Source: CAWIVH01 sp963839475
GTDB taxonomy: Bacteria; Acidobacteriota; UBA6911
DNA: 64,000 nucleotides
Assembly (NCBI GenBank): GCA_963839475.1
Contig: CAWIVH010000019.1
Span: forward strand, 62,001-126,000
Reading direction: 5' to 3'
The notes under the pieces were generated by a model. The model saw nothing but the letters and a program-made list of their open reading frames with translations. It had not been told where the DNA came from and made no database searches. The position numbers and the translations under genes are program-made. Of this stretch, positions 8,000-17,296 are shown one piece after another. The stretch's first letter is position 1. Each line of letters starts with the position of its first letter.

Positions 8000-10900
8000 C
8001 TACTGAAGCTTGATCAGCGTGGATTTCACCGAACCATCGGCGAGCTTCAAGACAAGGTTGTAGCAGCTTCCCTTCGGCTGGTAGGTTGTATCCCAATTGA
8101 ACACGTACTGGTTGTTGTTGGTGTCATACCGCAGAACCGTTGAGCCCGTAGCGCTCGGCGACAGCGGAATTGCCTGGGAGGCATTGCCCGGGACCAGCGA
8201 ACAGGTAGCATTGGGCTCGGCTGTTAATATGGAGCTTGCCAGCTGATTGGTGATGAAATTGCCCGAGGCGTCTTTCAGCTGCCACTTGATCGGAACGGCT
8301 TGTCCCTGATTGATCGGCGCCGGCGTTGCTCGGCGATTGATAAGTTCCTGCTGCGGTCAGCGGCCCCATGAAATCCTGTGAAATTGAAGGGCGGAGAGAC
8401 AACCAGGGCTGCGGTCCCCGAACTCCCGATGAAATTCCCATCCCCTGAATAGGTTGCCGTCAGTGTGATCGCCCCCGCGGCTGATGAAGATAAGCTGCAG
8501 CTTCCCGCAGATACTGCCGCAGTGCAAGATCCGGACCCGCTGGATGCAGTTACCGTGACTGACCCCGTGGGAGAGCCCGCCCCGGGTGCAACTGGTGCGA
8601 CCGAAAAACTCACAACCGCAGGCTGTCCGATAAACATCGGGTTGGGTTGAATGGAAATGACGGTCGTGGCGGTGTTCGCCTTCTGGATGGTGAACTGGCT
8701 GTAGCACTGCCCACATAGTTCGGATTCGTGATATGTTGCGGTCACCGAGTAAGTGCCCGGGAACACAGGTGCCGTGCCCGTAGCCGGGTAAGCCACCGAA
8801 AAGGAAAGACCGGCGGGTGAAGTATTGAACTGCGCCGCCTGTGGCGCCGCGTTATAGGTCACGACCGGATTTGAAAGCGTCAGAGTTGCGCTCGCAGGGT
8901 CTATGGTCACCGAAAGCGTCACATTCGGAGCGGGATTCCAGTTGGTGTCGCCGGCCTGCGAAGCTGTAACTGCGCACTGCGTATTGGCATTGCCGGTAAC
9001 CGTCACCGTATTGCCTGTAACCGAACAGCCTTCCGAACCGGCGAAAGTGACCGGAAGAGTCGAGGTGGCACTGCCACTGATCTGGAAAGAGGAACCGAAG
9101 ATTGCGGCACCGGGCTGAAAACGAAATCTTCTGGTTTGCCCTGACGACGGTAACGGTGGGCGAGTTGACAGATACGGCAGCGTAGTTCGTGTTCCCTCCT
9201 TGCGACGCCGTGATGATGCAGGTGCCCGGCGCGGCAGCCGTGATTGTGAGATTCGATACGGTGCATGCCGGACTGCTGGAACTGAGCGAGATCGGCAGGC
9301 CCGCGCTGGTGGTTGCGTTTGCTCATTGTGAAACGGGATCCGTAAGCCATCGACGCGGGCAAACCATCAAATACCCCGCTTATGGTTTGAGCTGCCTTGT
9401 TGATGTGCAGAGTCACCACCTGGACATCATGCTCAGCCGGGATGGGCGGCACCTGGGCGGAATTGCCTGCGTCATCGGCCCTTAATGTAAATATGAAGTC
9501 GCCTGCCGTCGTTGGCGTACCCGTCAGCGCGCTACCCTGTATCGCTACACCAGGCGGCAGACTGCCGGAAACCACGCTCCATACGGGGCTGCCCGATCCT
9601 CCAACCGTAGCCAAGGCTTGGGTGTAGGGCGTGTTGTAGATGCCCTCTGCAAGAGCGAGCGTGGTGATGATCAAAGCCAGGGGGCGGTTGGCTTTCTGGT
9701 TGCCCAGACTGACTTTGAGAGACTGGAAATAGCTCCGCGCGGTCGGTCCATCCACTCCGACCATCCGGAGCGTGACCTTGCCCATTTCTCGGGGCGCCAG
9801 AGCAAGGGTGGCATTCGTGGCGCTGCCGTCGACAGCATCCGCTCCCTTGACCGTCAGCGCGCTCGGGTCAATGCCGATCACGGGGAATGGGAATACTTGC
9901 TGCCAGCACGTTCTGCACCCCGGTTTTGAGACTGCAATCGTTGGGCAGGGCGACCGGCGATGTGGCTACCTTGTGAATTATCAATTGGAGTTTGGCGCCG
10001 GTGGGAAGCTGCGCATACTTAGACAATAGCTTGAGATGGTAGGCTGTGGCTGTGTTCCCGACATTTGTCACGGTCCACGTGGCATCCGTGATCGAGCTGT
10101 TGACGATGTCGGCATTCACGATGTCGGCGTTGACGATGTCCGCGTTGACAATGTCGGCATTGACAATGTCCGCGTTCACGATGTCGGCGTTGACGATATC
10201 GGCGTTGACGATGTCCGCGTTGACAATGTCGGCATTGACAATGTCCGCGTTCACGATATCGGCGTTGACGATGTCCGCATTCACGATGTCGGCATTTTTG
10301 AGGGTGCGGGTGTTGATAAAGGCATCGCTGATATCCGCATTGTAAACCTCGAGGGTCTGAACGGTCTGGGAGATTGAGATAGCCGGGCAGCTGATCAGGG
10401 TTCAGCAACGTCGGGTTGGTTGAATCGGGACCAATGACCGCCGAACCAGTGAGGGCGGGCGTGCCTGTGGTTTGAGCCGTGAATGTAAAGTTGGTGAAGG
10501 ATGTTCCCGCCGCCACCCAGAGTGTACGCGCAATCGTGGACCGGGCAGGTATGTTCGCAGAAAGAGTATTTTGTCCTGTCTGGTCAGCCAGGAACGAGGG
10601 ATTTTACTCCCCGAAGCAGCCGTGGCTGTCATGTTGACGGTTTGAAGGGCGTCAGTATTGTTCTGGACGAAAACGACGTAACCTCGCTGGATATTGGATG
10701 GCTTGGTGTTTCCCAAGCTTCCAACCACAATACCCTGCGCGATGGCAGCCGCATAAACATTCTGGTTGCGCATGCCGGTTTGGCCGGGATCGGCCGTATT
10801 GGCGGCACACGTGGGCTGAGGTTGCGTTGGGTCAAAAAGGCTGTTGGCGGTGTAGTTGTAGGCGAATGCAGATCCCGGAACCTTGTAGTTGGCCCAGTTG

Positions 10901-12648
10901 CCGTCGAGTGGAGGCCGCACGTCGCGGTTGTCCGTCCAGACGGCGTAGAATAGGGGCGCCTGGCTGGTGTTATAGACCCACACGCCGCTGCTGTTCTTAA
11001 CGAACTGCACCGCAGGAGCGATGTCAATATAATCTCCCAGGAACGGCAGGGTTCCCCGCTTGAACATGGGGAAATTAACGGGATTGAACTGCAGCTGTTC
11101 AATCGGGCCGTCTTTGGTCCTCCTGCCGATGGTGTAGCGGGATACCTTGGCGGAAAGCTCGAAGGCAGGAGAGGATCCGAGGACCGGTTCCGCCGCCTGT
11201 GACACCCGGACATCAGCCGTGTGCCGTCTATGCAATCCTGAATCCGAGATCGTGGAGGCAAAAACCTGACTTTTAGAATCACAGCCGGTGGTTCCGGCCG
11301 GGCAGGAATCGTAAGTCGCTACCCTCGTTTCTGAAAGCCGCCCTCCCGGCAATTCCGTATAGGTCCCGTAGGTGTGATCATCCCGCATGTCATACCAGCT
11401 CATCATGAGCCTGCCGCCGGCATAAGCCAAAGCCGGCATAAATTGATGCCCGCGACCGCTGTGATTATCGACGGCAGTTCGAGTGGACCACGTTTTGGTG
11501 TCCGCAGTTGAAGTCACGATGATGCGGGCATCTCCACCAGGTCCTGTCCCGTTTTGGGACCAGGCCACGTGGAGGGTGCCTTTGCCGTCCACAACCGCGG
11601 CAGGGAAAGCTCTCGTTCGAAAAGTGAAGTAATCGTCATCCTGATCGAAGGGGGTGATGGTTGCGATGGTCGCGGCTTTTGTGAAGGTCTTCCCTCCGTC
11701 CGTCGACTTCGCCAAAAGCATCGCATTTGGCTGGTTGGCCGAAGCATTCTGTATCATGCGCCAGACCACATAAACCGCCCCGTTGTTGGGGTCAATTGCC
11801 ACTGTTGTGGCCTGATTTATCGCATAGCTTTCACTCAGCTTTTGCGGCGCGGTCCAGGTCTGCCCACCGTCCAGGGATCGCGTAAGCATTACCTGCGAAT
11901 GCGGATTGTTGACATCGCTGCCCACAAAACGGCTGTAGGCGAAATACACAGTTCCCACCGTGAATGAACCGCCGCCTGAATCCTGCTGAATGGTGACCGT
12001 CTTGGCTCCGGCTCTGGGGATATCAACCCCCAAGCCGGGCTTGTCGAGGAACTGGCCTGATGTTCCCGTATCCACCGTCTTCAGGCTGACAAACTTGATC
12101 GGGTTGCCGTTTTCCTTGTCGTTGTTATCAATGTAGGTCGCGACAAAGACCACACTCGGAGCGTTGGTTCCCCGGCTGAAGACAATTCCGCTAACAAAAA
12201 ACAAGCCGTTTACTCCGGCCCGTACGATTGGGTCGGCCGCTGCCTGCAGCCCTTTGATGGCAGGCGCGCCGTCACACTGTGGAATATTGTAGGGACAACC
12301 GGGAAGAAGCGTGCTCGTCCATGATTTCCCCCCATTTAACGAGGTATATATGCCTATCCAGGCGTCACCCGTTTTCTTCAGCGCCCAGGACTCTGGGATA
12401 TCTACGGAGCGATAGTCGTTGGCGACTGCCATGAGGTGCAAGGGGTTACGCGAGGAAGCAGCCGCTGCGGTTTCATTCTGCCTTTGAAGGAAGGGGTCCC
12501 CGCCGGCCAGCCGGTATCGGAGAGGAGGTTGACATTCGCACCCGGAACCACAGTGCTTTGGCTCTGCTGCGCCGATCAACGGTAGAGTAACTGCAATAGC
12601 AGCAACAAGTAAAGCAAGCAGAGCCGCAAACGGGCCGAGTGAAACCAT
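8000..12648 (-). pseudogene. Large exported BNR/sialidase-like protein with NADIV pentapeptide tract, Ig-like repeats and PxKF C-terminal domain; about nine indels
   Basis: Read through its frame breaks this encodes about 1,550 residues. A signal peptide (MVSLGPFAALLALLVAA, ATG at 12648 after AGGAG) precedes a propeller-like region with Asp-box motifs (SLNGGKSWTS, SLDGGQTWTA, STDGGKTFTK) typical of BNR/sialidase folds. Then come about 13 NADIV units, a putative-Ig segment (TGTPTTAGDFIFTL), several bacterial Ig-like repeats (SVTATY, LTATYSGDGNFIG) and a C-terminal PxKF-type domain (AVPIKWQLKDASGN ... FNWDT). The first frame is open from 12648 to about 10,610. Breaks then occur near 10610, 10375, 9890 (C4 run), 9320 (A3), 9125 (T4), 8365 (T3) and 8322 (C2). 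Deleting or adding one base at these short runs gives continuous Ig-like sequence. No sialidase catalytic set was identified, so substrate is unknown. Likely a surface adhesin or glycan-binding protein. Confidence 0.78.
10099..10296 (-). repeat. Fifteen-base tandem repeat encoding about 13 NADIV pentapeptides
   Basis: A minisatellite of 15-base units reads Asn-Ala-Asp-Ile-Val on the minus strand, with diverged units before it (NADIS, KNADI). The A-D-I-x-N register resembles pentapeptide-repeat proteins, which form a square beta helix of four units per turn, so about three turns are expected. Units differ mostly at third positions (GTC/GTG, AAC/AAT, GCC/GCG), so the protein repeat is conserved beyond the DNA repeat. 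Copy-number changes would stay in frame. Confidence 0.85.
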
Positions 12649-13047
12649 TGTTGTTCTCCTGTTGGGTGAATACGAGCCGCCAATAAGCACCGCCATACGC
12701 ACGGGACTCGCATCGATTGTGATAGGCTGCGTGACTCCAGACCGCGCCGCAATTTGTGCCACCCCAATAATAGGCTCAGGGACTTCTATATGCAAATGAA
12801 ATCTATTTTCATATAATCCATAATATATTGTAAATAGATATATTTGATAATATGGTTGTGGATGTGGAGGTCGAGATTATGCGGGTATGATCCAGTACCG
12901 TTGTACGCAGGAAATCAAGTGGCAGGCAGAGAGGCGAATCGGATCCATCTGCGCTGGACCCGAATTCGATTGAATTTCGGTCGAGTTGCCTCTATTTTTC
13001 CAGAATCAGGAGCATCATTTTCTGTTCTGCAACCAGGGAGGTAAAAG
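12649..13047. other. AT-rich divergent intergenic region
   Basis: This 399-base gap separates the divergent BNR/Ig gene and TIM-barrel gene. Positions about 12795-12855 are strikingly AT-rich for this window, with overlapping TATA-like words and short inverted repeats (ATATATT/AATATAT), as expected of a promoter region. An ORF extension of the BNR gene to 12795 is open but has no ribosome site and sits upstream of a clear signal peptide start. No RNA gene was recognised. Confidence 0.45.
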
Positions 13048-13953
13048 ATGGATAAACCCAATCGTCGGGAATTCCTTTTGGTTTCTACAGCAGCCGCCCT
13101 TCATGCGACGGCCATTGGCAGTCGTGCGGCGAATGCACCCAAACCCATGCGTCTGGGTGTTTTCGTCGGTATGCAGAAGGATCCGGCAGCCGCAATCTCG
13201 AAGGTTCATGAGCTGGGATTTCCGACTTGCCAGGTTTCAGCCCAGGATTTCAGCCCCGAAATGGCTCAGAAGTTAAAAGACGCCGCGGCTGAGAAAAGCA
13301 TAGAGATCACCGCCATAAGTTCATTGGGGCCAGGCAAGCATGTTTGGGATTTTTACCAGGGCCCGCTCACCATCGGCCTGGTTCCTGCGACCACACGCCG
13401 GGTTCGCGTCGACTCCCTGAAGAAAGCCTCTGATTTTGCCAAGCTTTGCGGCGTTGACGCGCTGCACTCACATGCCGGATTCATTCCAGAAAACCCGAAT
13501 GACCCGCTATTTAAGGAGACCGTCGAGGCGCTTCGCGAAGTGGTCCAACACTGCAAGGGGAACGGGCAGATTTTTCTATACGAAACGGGTCAGGAGTCAC
13601 CGGTCACGCTTTTGCGAACCATCACCGAGGTGGGGCTGGACAATCAGTTTGTCTGTCTCGACACCGCCAATTTAATACTCTACGGCAAGGGAAATCCGCT
13701 GGATGCCCTGGATGTGATCGGCAAACTGGTTCGGGCTATCCATGCGAAAGACGGGCTCTTCCCGACCGATCCCAGAAGCCTGGGGCAGGAAGTTCCGATC
13801 GGCAAGGGAAAGGTCGATTTCCCCCGGTTGATCGATCGCCTCAAGCAGCTTGGATACAAAGATGCGATGACCATCGAAAGAGAAATATCGGGCGCGAAGC
13901 AGGCGGAAGATCTCCGTCGTTCTAAAGCCTACCTCGAAAAGCTGATCGGGTGA
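13048..13953 (+). CDS. Exported sugar phosphate isomerase/epimerase-like TIM-barrel protein
   Basis: A 301-residue protein. Residues 1-31 form a twin-arginine signal (NRREFLL, hydrophobic stretch, Ala-rich end). The rest is an AP-endonuclease-2/xylose-isomerase-like barrel: the typical MRLGVFVG first strand, then CQVSAQDF, an ITAISSLGPG strand, LHSHAGF, LYETGQE, CLDTANL, VRAIHAKDGL and TIEREI. The acid and His residues at strand ends (E, D, H, E) match the divalent-metal site of this fold. Family members isomerise or epimerise sugars, or are hydroxypyruvate-isomerase-like; substrate cannot be told. A strong GGGAGG precedes the ATG. The pirin gene follows 48 bases later and may be co-transcribed. 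Confidence 0.85.
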   Translation: MDKPNRREFLLVSTAAALHATAIGSRAANAPKPMRLGVFVGMQKDPAAAISKVHELGFPTCQVSAQDFSPEMAQKLKDAAAEKSIEITAISSLGPGKHVWDFYQGPLTIGLVPATTRRVRVDSLKKASDFAKLCGVDALHSHAGFIPENPNDPLFKETVEALREVVQHCKGNGQIFLYETGQESPVTLLRTITEVGLDNQFVCLDTANLILYGKGNPLDALDVIGKLVRAIHAKDGLFPTDPRSLGQEVPIGKGKVDFPRLIDRLKQLGYKDAMTIEREISGAKQAEDLRRSKAYLEKLIG

Positions 13954-14001
13954 CGCTACGGCTGCTTTGTCAGTAGCACTTAATTTTCCCAGGGGGACGA
14001 G

Positions 14002-14901
14002 ATGACGATCCGAGCAGTGAGGCAAATTACCGAATCGCAACCCACGGTCGAAGGTGCCGGTGTGCGGCTGAGGCGGGCATTTGGCTTCGGGAAGACTACC
14101 GATTTCGACCCATTCCTGCTTTTGGATGATTTCCGCAACGACGTCCCTTCGGATTATGCTGCCGGCTTCCCCTGGCACCCGCACCGGGGAATCGAGACTA
14201 TCACCTATGTGCTCGCCGGCACCGTCGAGCATCGTGACAGCCTCGGCAATCACGGCACCCTCGGCGCCGGCGACGTTCAATGGATGACGGCGGGCAGCGG
14301 GATCATGCACCAGGAAATGCCTCAGGGGGATGCCGAAGGCCGGATGCACGGGTTTCAGCTTTGGGCCAACTTGCCGGCTTCTCTGAAGTTGACCACTCCG
14401 CGCTACCAGGACATTGCAGCATCCGACATACCCGAAGTAGTGGACGAAGATGGAGCTACGATCCGGGTGATCTGCGGGCAGTTCCGGGACTGCAGGGGGC
14501 CCGTGGAAGGCGTCGCAGCAAACCCGGCCTACCTCGATGTTTCGGTGCCGCCGGGCAAGGCAAAACGCCTGGCGGTGGAGTCATTCCGAAATGCCTTTGC
14601 CTACGTGTTCGCGGGATCGGGAGATTTTGCCGATCCGGACCCGCATTCCGAACCTCCCCAAGGAACCGGAACCATGAATCGTTCCGGGAGCCCGGCGCGG
14701 AACCGGTCGCTGGTCCTGTTCGATCGCGGAGATGAAGTGGCCGTTCAGGCCGGCCCCGAAGGCGTGCGGTTCCTGCTCGTCTCGGGAATGCCCCTCCGGG
14801 AACCGGTAGCCTGGCATGGTCCGATTGTCATGAACACCGAGGAGCAGCTGCGGCAGGCCTTAGAGGAGCTTCGAGCCGGTACCTTTGTCCGCCATAGATA
14901 A
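14002..14901 (+). CDS. Pirin family protein (bicupin, possible quercetinase-type dioxygenase)
   Basis: A 299-residue bicupin. The N-terminal cupin carries the complete pirin signature: PFLLLDDF, PWHPHRGIETITYVLAG, VEHRDSLG, GDVQWMTAGSGIMHQEMP, which provides the three His and one Glu that hold iron or nickel. The C-terminal cupin (residues about 165-285) is the less conserved pirin_C domain. Pirins can act as quercetin 2,3-dioxygenases or redox-sensing regulators; which applies here is unknown. GGGGGACGAG precedes the ATG. It shares orientation with the TIM-barrel gene and converges on the S9 peptidase gene across a long hairpin. Confidence 0.92.
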   Translation: MTIRAVRQITESQPTVEGAGVRLRRAFGFGKTTDFDPFLLLDDFRNDVPSDYAAGFPWHPHRGIETITYVLAGTVEHRDSLGNHGTLGAGDVQWMTAGSGIMHQEMPQGDAEGRMHGFQLWANLPASLKLTTPRYQDIAASDIPEVVDEDGATIRVICGQFRDCRGPVEGVAANPAYLDVSVPPGKAKRLAVESFRNAFAYVFAGSGDFADPDPHSEPPQGTGTMNRSGSPARNRSLVLFDRGDEVAVQAGPEGVRFLLVSGMPLREPVAWHGPIVMNTEEQLRQALEELRAGTFVRHR

Positions 14902-14911
14902 CAGCAAAATG

Positions 14912-14990
14912 AGCAGCGACCCGCACGATTTCCCGTGCGAACCGGTCAAAACGGTGAAATGGGAGCCGGAAAATCGTGCGGGTTGCTGCT
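14912..14990. terminator. Long imperfect hairpin, probable bidirectional terminator
   Basis: The arms 14912-14933 and 14968-14990 pair over about 22 bases with one mismatch and one bulge (AGCAGCGACCCGCACGATTT against AAATCGTGCGGGTTGCTGCT), followed by TTTT on the plus strand. The element fills the gap between the convergent pirin and S9 peptidase genes, where a terminator for both is expected. Confidence 0.65.
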
Positions 14991-14994
14991 TTTG

Positions 14995-17115
14995 TCATTT
15001 GCCATCGATGCGGCGGCCGGTATCGCGATCAAACACGCCGTTGCGCAGGAAGTCATCCGAGGACCAGGGTGGTGCCCCGCCCCCGAGATATTTCTGAAAC
15101 CACTCGAGATGCGCCGTGTAATAGAGCGCCATTTCATACCAGCTTGGCCAATGTCCTGCGTTGCTGAAGACAATCAGTCTTGAAGGAACACCCATCCTCT
15201 GCAGATCCGTGAAAAGTTCCAGAGACTGTGTGTAGGGAACACGGTAATCTCTTTCCCCGGTAATCACCAGGCAAGGAGTCTTGAAATTTTTAACGAATCT
15301 GTTCGGAGACCATTTTTCGTAGAGCTCGGAATCCCAGGGGGTTCCTTTCAGCTCCCATTCAGGGAACCAGAGTTCCTCAGTGGCTCCGTGCATGGCGGTA
15401 AGATTGTAGACCCCCATCATCGATGCGATGGCCTTGAACCGGTTGGTGTGCCCCTCAAACCAGTTCATCATGTATCCGCCATAGGACCAGCCCATCGCAC
15501 CGATTCTGGCCGGATCGACGTAGGGTAGCTTTTCGAGCGCATCCGTGACCTTCATCAAATCGTCGTAAACCAGGCCTCCCCAATCGCCCGAAATTTGCGC
15601 CGTGAAATCCTGTCCATAGCCTGTCGAACCGTGAGGATTGGGAAAAGCAACGACATATCCGGCACCAGGATATACCTGCCAGTCGCCGCGGAAACTGTCG
15701 GTCCACTGCATCTGCGGTCCGCCGTGCACATTCAGAATCAGAGGATATTTCCGGCTTGGATCAAATCCATGGGGCTTGACGATAAAAACCTGGGTCCTGG
15801 CGCCGCCGGCTCCCTCCACCCAAATGGATTCGGCAGGCCGGATGTCGACTTCTTTTTCCAGCTCCTCATTGAAACGGCTGAGACGGGAGGGATTGCCAGC
15901 TTTTCCCTCGATGAAGTTGGCACGATAGATTTCCGCCGGCTCTCCGGTGGAACGCCGGATGTATACAATCCCGCTTCCATCCGGCAAGATGGCGAACTGA
16001 TCGACGGTTTTGTCTGTGAGTAGCGGAGTGATGCCCGCTGTTCCAAGGTCGATCCTGTAAATCGGGGTCTGGCCTTCGGATTGTCCGGCAAAGTAGATCG
16101 ATCGGGAATCCTTCGACCATTCGAAATCACCCACCCAATTGCGGAACGTTTCTGTCAGGACCTTTGAAGTCCCGTTCCCGACATCATAGATCGCCAGCCG
16201 GAAAAGATCGGCTTCATACCCGGGCTGTTTTTGCATCCGGTAGGCGATATATTTGCCGTCAGGGGAATATTTGGGGCTGGCGTCGAAGGCCGGGTTCGAG
16301 GAAGTAATGTTCTTCGGCTTCAAAGCCGGCTCCTGCAAAGACAGCAGCAGGAGGTCGTTATTGGTTGAGGTGGCGGGAACCTTGTCGGGATTGAAAACAT
16401 AGACCAGGCTCGATCCGTCGGGTGAAAAATCGTATTGCACCGGCCCTCCGATTTGGAAAGGGGGCGCATCTGCATCCCCGGGTGTCAGATCCCGGACCTT
16501 GCCGTCATCTGCGGAGACAAGGAAGATATGGGTCCTGGTGCCGTCTTTCCATGAAGTCCAGTGCCGATAGAGCAACGCGTCGGCGATATGGGCTTTCAGT
16601 GGGCCTTTCGTCCATCGTTCGGAAATCTTCTTATTGCAGCCATCATCCGCACCGCACTCGGGGTAAACGTCGGTGGCAAAAGCAATGAATTTACTGTCGG
16701 GGGACCAAACCGGATCGGCGATTCCGGTTGAGATATGGGTGAGTTGCTTTGCTTCGCCCCCCGCAACCGGCAGAAGGTACAGATTTGAATCGCCGTCGCG
16801 GGAACTGACAAAAGCAATCCACTTGCCGTCCGGGGAAAACGCGGGGCTGCTTTCGCCTTTTTCACCGGCAGTCAATTGCCGCAGGTTTTTTCCGTCGGTA
16901 TCCATGCGCCAGATGTGACCGGACCGTCTGTTTCGCCCGAGGTCGGATTTCAATAGCACGAACGCAGCGGACCGGCCGTCCGGCGACAATTTGAGTCCGG
17001 ATACCGCCTGGACTCGGTAAAGATCCTCAAGCTGAAAGGCGCGCTTTTCGGCAGCCGGAGAAGATCGAGGCATCAGCAATAAAAGCAATATCGGTATTTT
17101 CTGAACGATGTTCAC
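14995..17115 (-). CDS. Exported S9 family peptidase (dipeptidyl/acylaminoacyl-peptidase type)
   Basis: A 706-residue prolyl-oligopeptidase-family enzyme. A GTG at 17115, 6 bases after AGGAGG, starts a signal peptide (MNIVQKIPILLLLLMP). Residues about 35-420 form a beta-propeller with SPDGK/SPDSKFIAF blades. The alpha/beta-hydrolase domain follows: NVHGGPQMQW, nucleophile Ser544 in GWSYGGY, Asp in GERDYRVPY and His in NAGHWPSWYE. The enzyme should cleave short peptides from the N-terminus outside the cytoplasm. The frame is open to 17505, but the extra part runs into a dispersed palindromic repeat and is not coding. It neighbours a C69 dipeptidase gene, suggesting joint peptide scavenging. Confidence 0.92.
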   Translation of the reverse strand: MNIVQKIPILLLLLMPRSSPAAEKRAFQLEDLYRVQAVSGLKLSPDGRSAAFVLLKSDLGRNRRSGHIWRMDTDGKNLRQLTAGEKGESSPAFSPDGKWIAFVSSRDGDSNLYLLPVAGGEAKQLTHISTGIADPVWSPDSKFIAFATDVYPECGADDGCNKKISERWTKGPLKAHIADALLYRHWTSWKDGTRTHIFLVSADDGKVRDLTPGDADAPPFQIGGPVQYDFSPDGSSLVYVFNPDKVPATSTNNDLLLLSLQEPALKPKNITSSNPAFDASPKYSPDGKYIAYRMQKQPGYEADLFRLAIYDVGNGTSKVLTETFRNWVGDFEWSKDSRSIYFAGQSEGQTPIYRIDLGTAGITPLLTDKTVDQFAILPDGSGIVYIRRSTGEPAEIYRANFIEGKAGNPSRLSRFNEELEKEVDIRPAESIWVEGAGGARTQVFIVKPHGFDPSRKYPLILNVHGGPQMQWTDSFRGDWQVYPGAGYVVAFPNPHGSTGYGQDFTAQISGDWGGLVYDDLMKVTDALEKLPYVDPARIGAMGWSYGGYMMNWFEGHTNRFKAIASMMGVYNLTAMHGATEELWFPEWELKGTPWDSELYEKWSPNRFVKNFKTPCLVITGERDYRVPYTQSLELFTDLQRMGVPSRLIVFSNAGHWPSWYEMALYYTAHLEWFQKYLGGGAPPWSSDDFLRNGVFDRDTGRRIDGK

Positions 17116-17205
17116 GTTAGCCCTCCTGACGCCCATATGAATATCACGGCGCAACCGGCGATTCATCCTCTTCAGTGACGCTCTAGAAGCTTGAAATGTT
17201 CGAGA

Positions 17206-17277
17206 GATTGAACCGCGAAGACCATAACAATTTATAAACAATACCTTTGCGGTCATGGAGGTCTTAGCGGTTCGATT
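17206..17277. repeat. Dispersed palindromic repeat, copy A
   Basis: Outer arms with AACCGCGAAGACC (17211-17223) and GGTCTTAGCGGTT (17260-17272) surround an AT-rich centre with TTTATAAACAATA and CTTTGCGGTC. The same pattern recurs at 21931, 27650, 51651 and 60457. It lies between the S9 peptidase start and the C69 dipeptidase stop, so it could end C69 transcription. Confidence 0.7.
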
Positions 17278-17296
17278 GCCTGTTCGGATCAATGAA

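Noticed and set aside
10099..10296. Regular repeats considered as CRISPR array
   Set aside because: Units are 15 bases, contiguous, without spacers, and encode NADIV; no cas genes are present.
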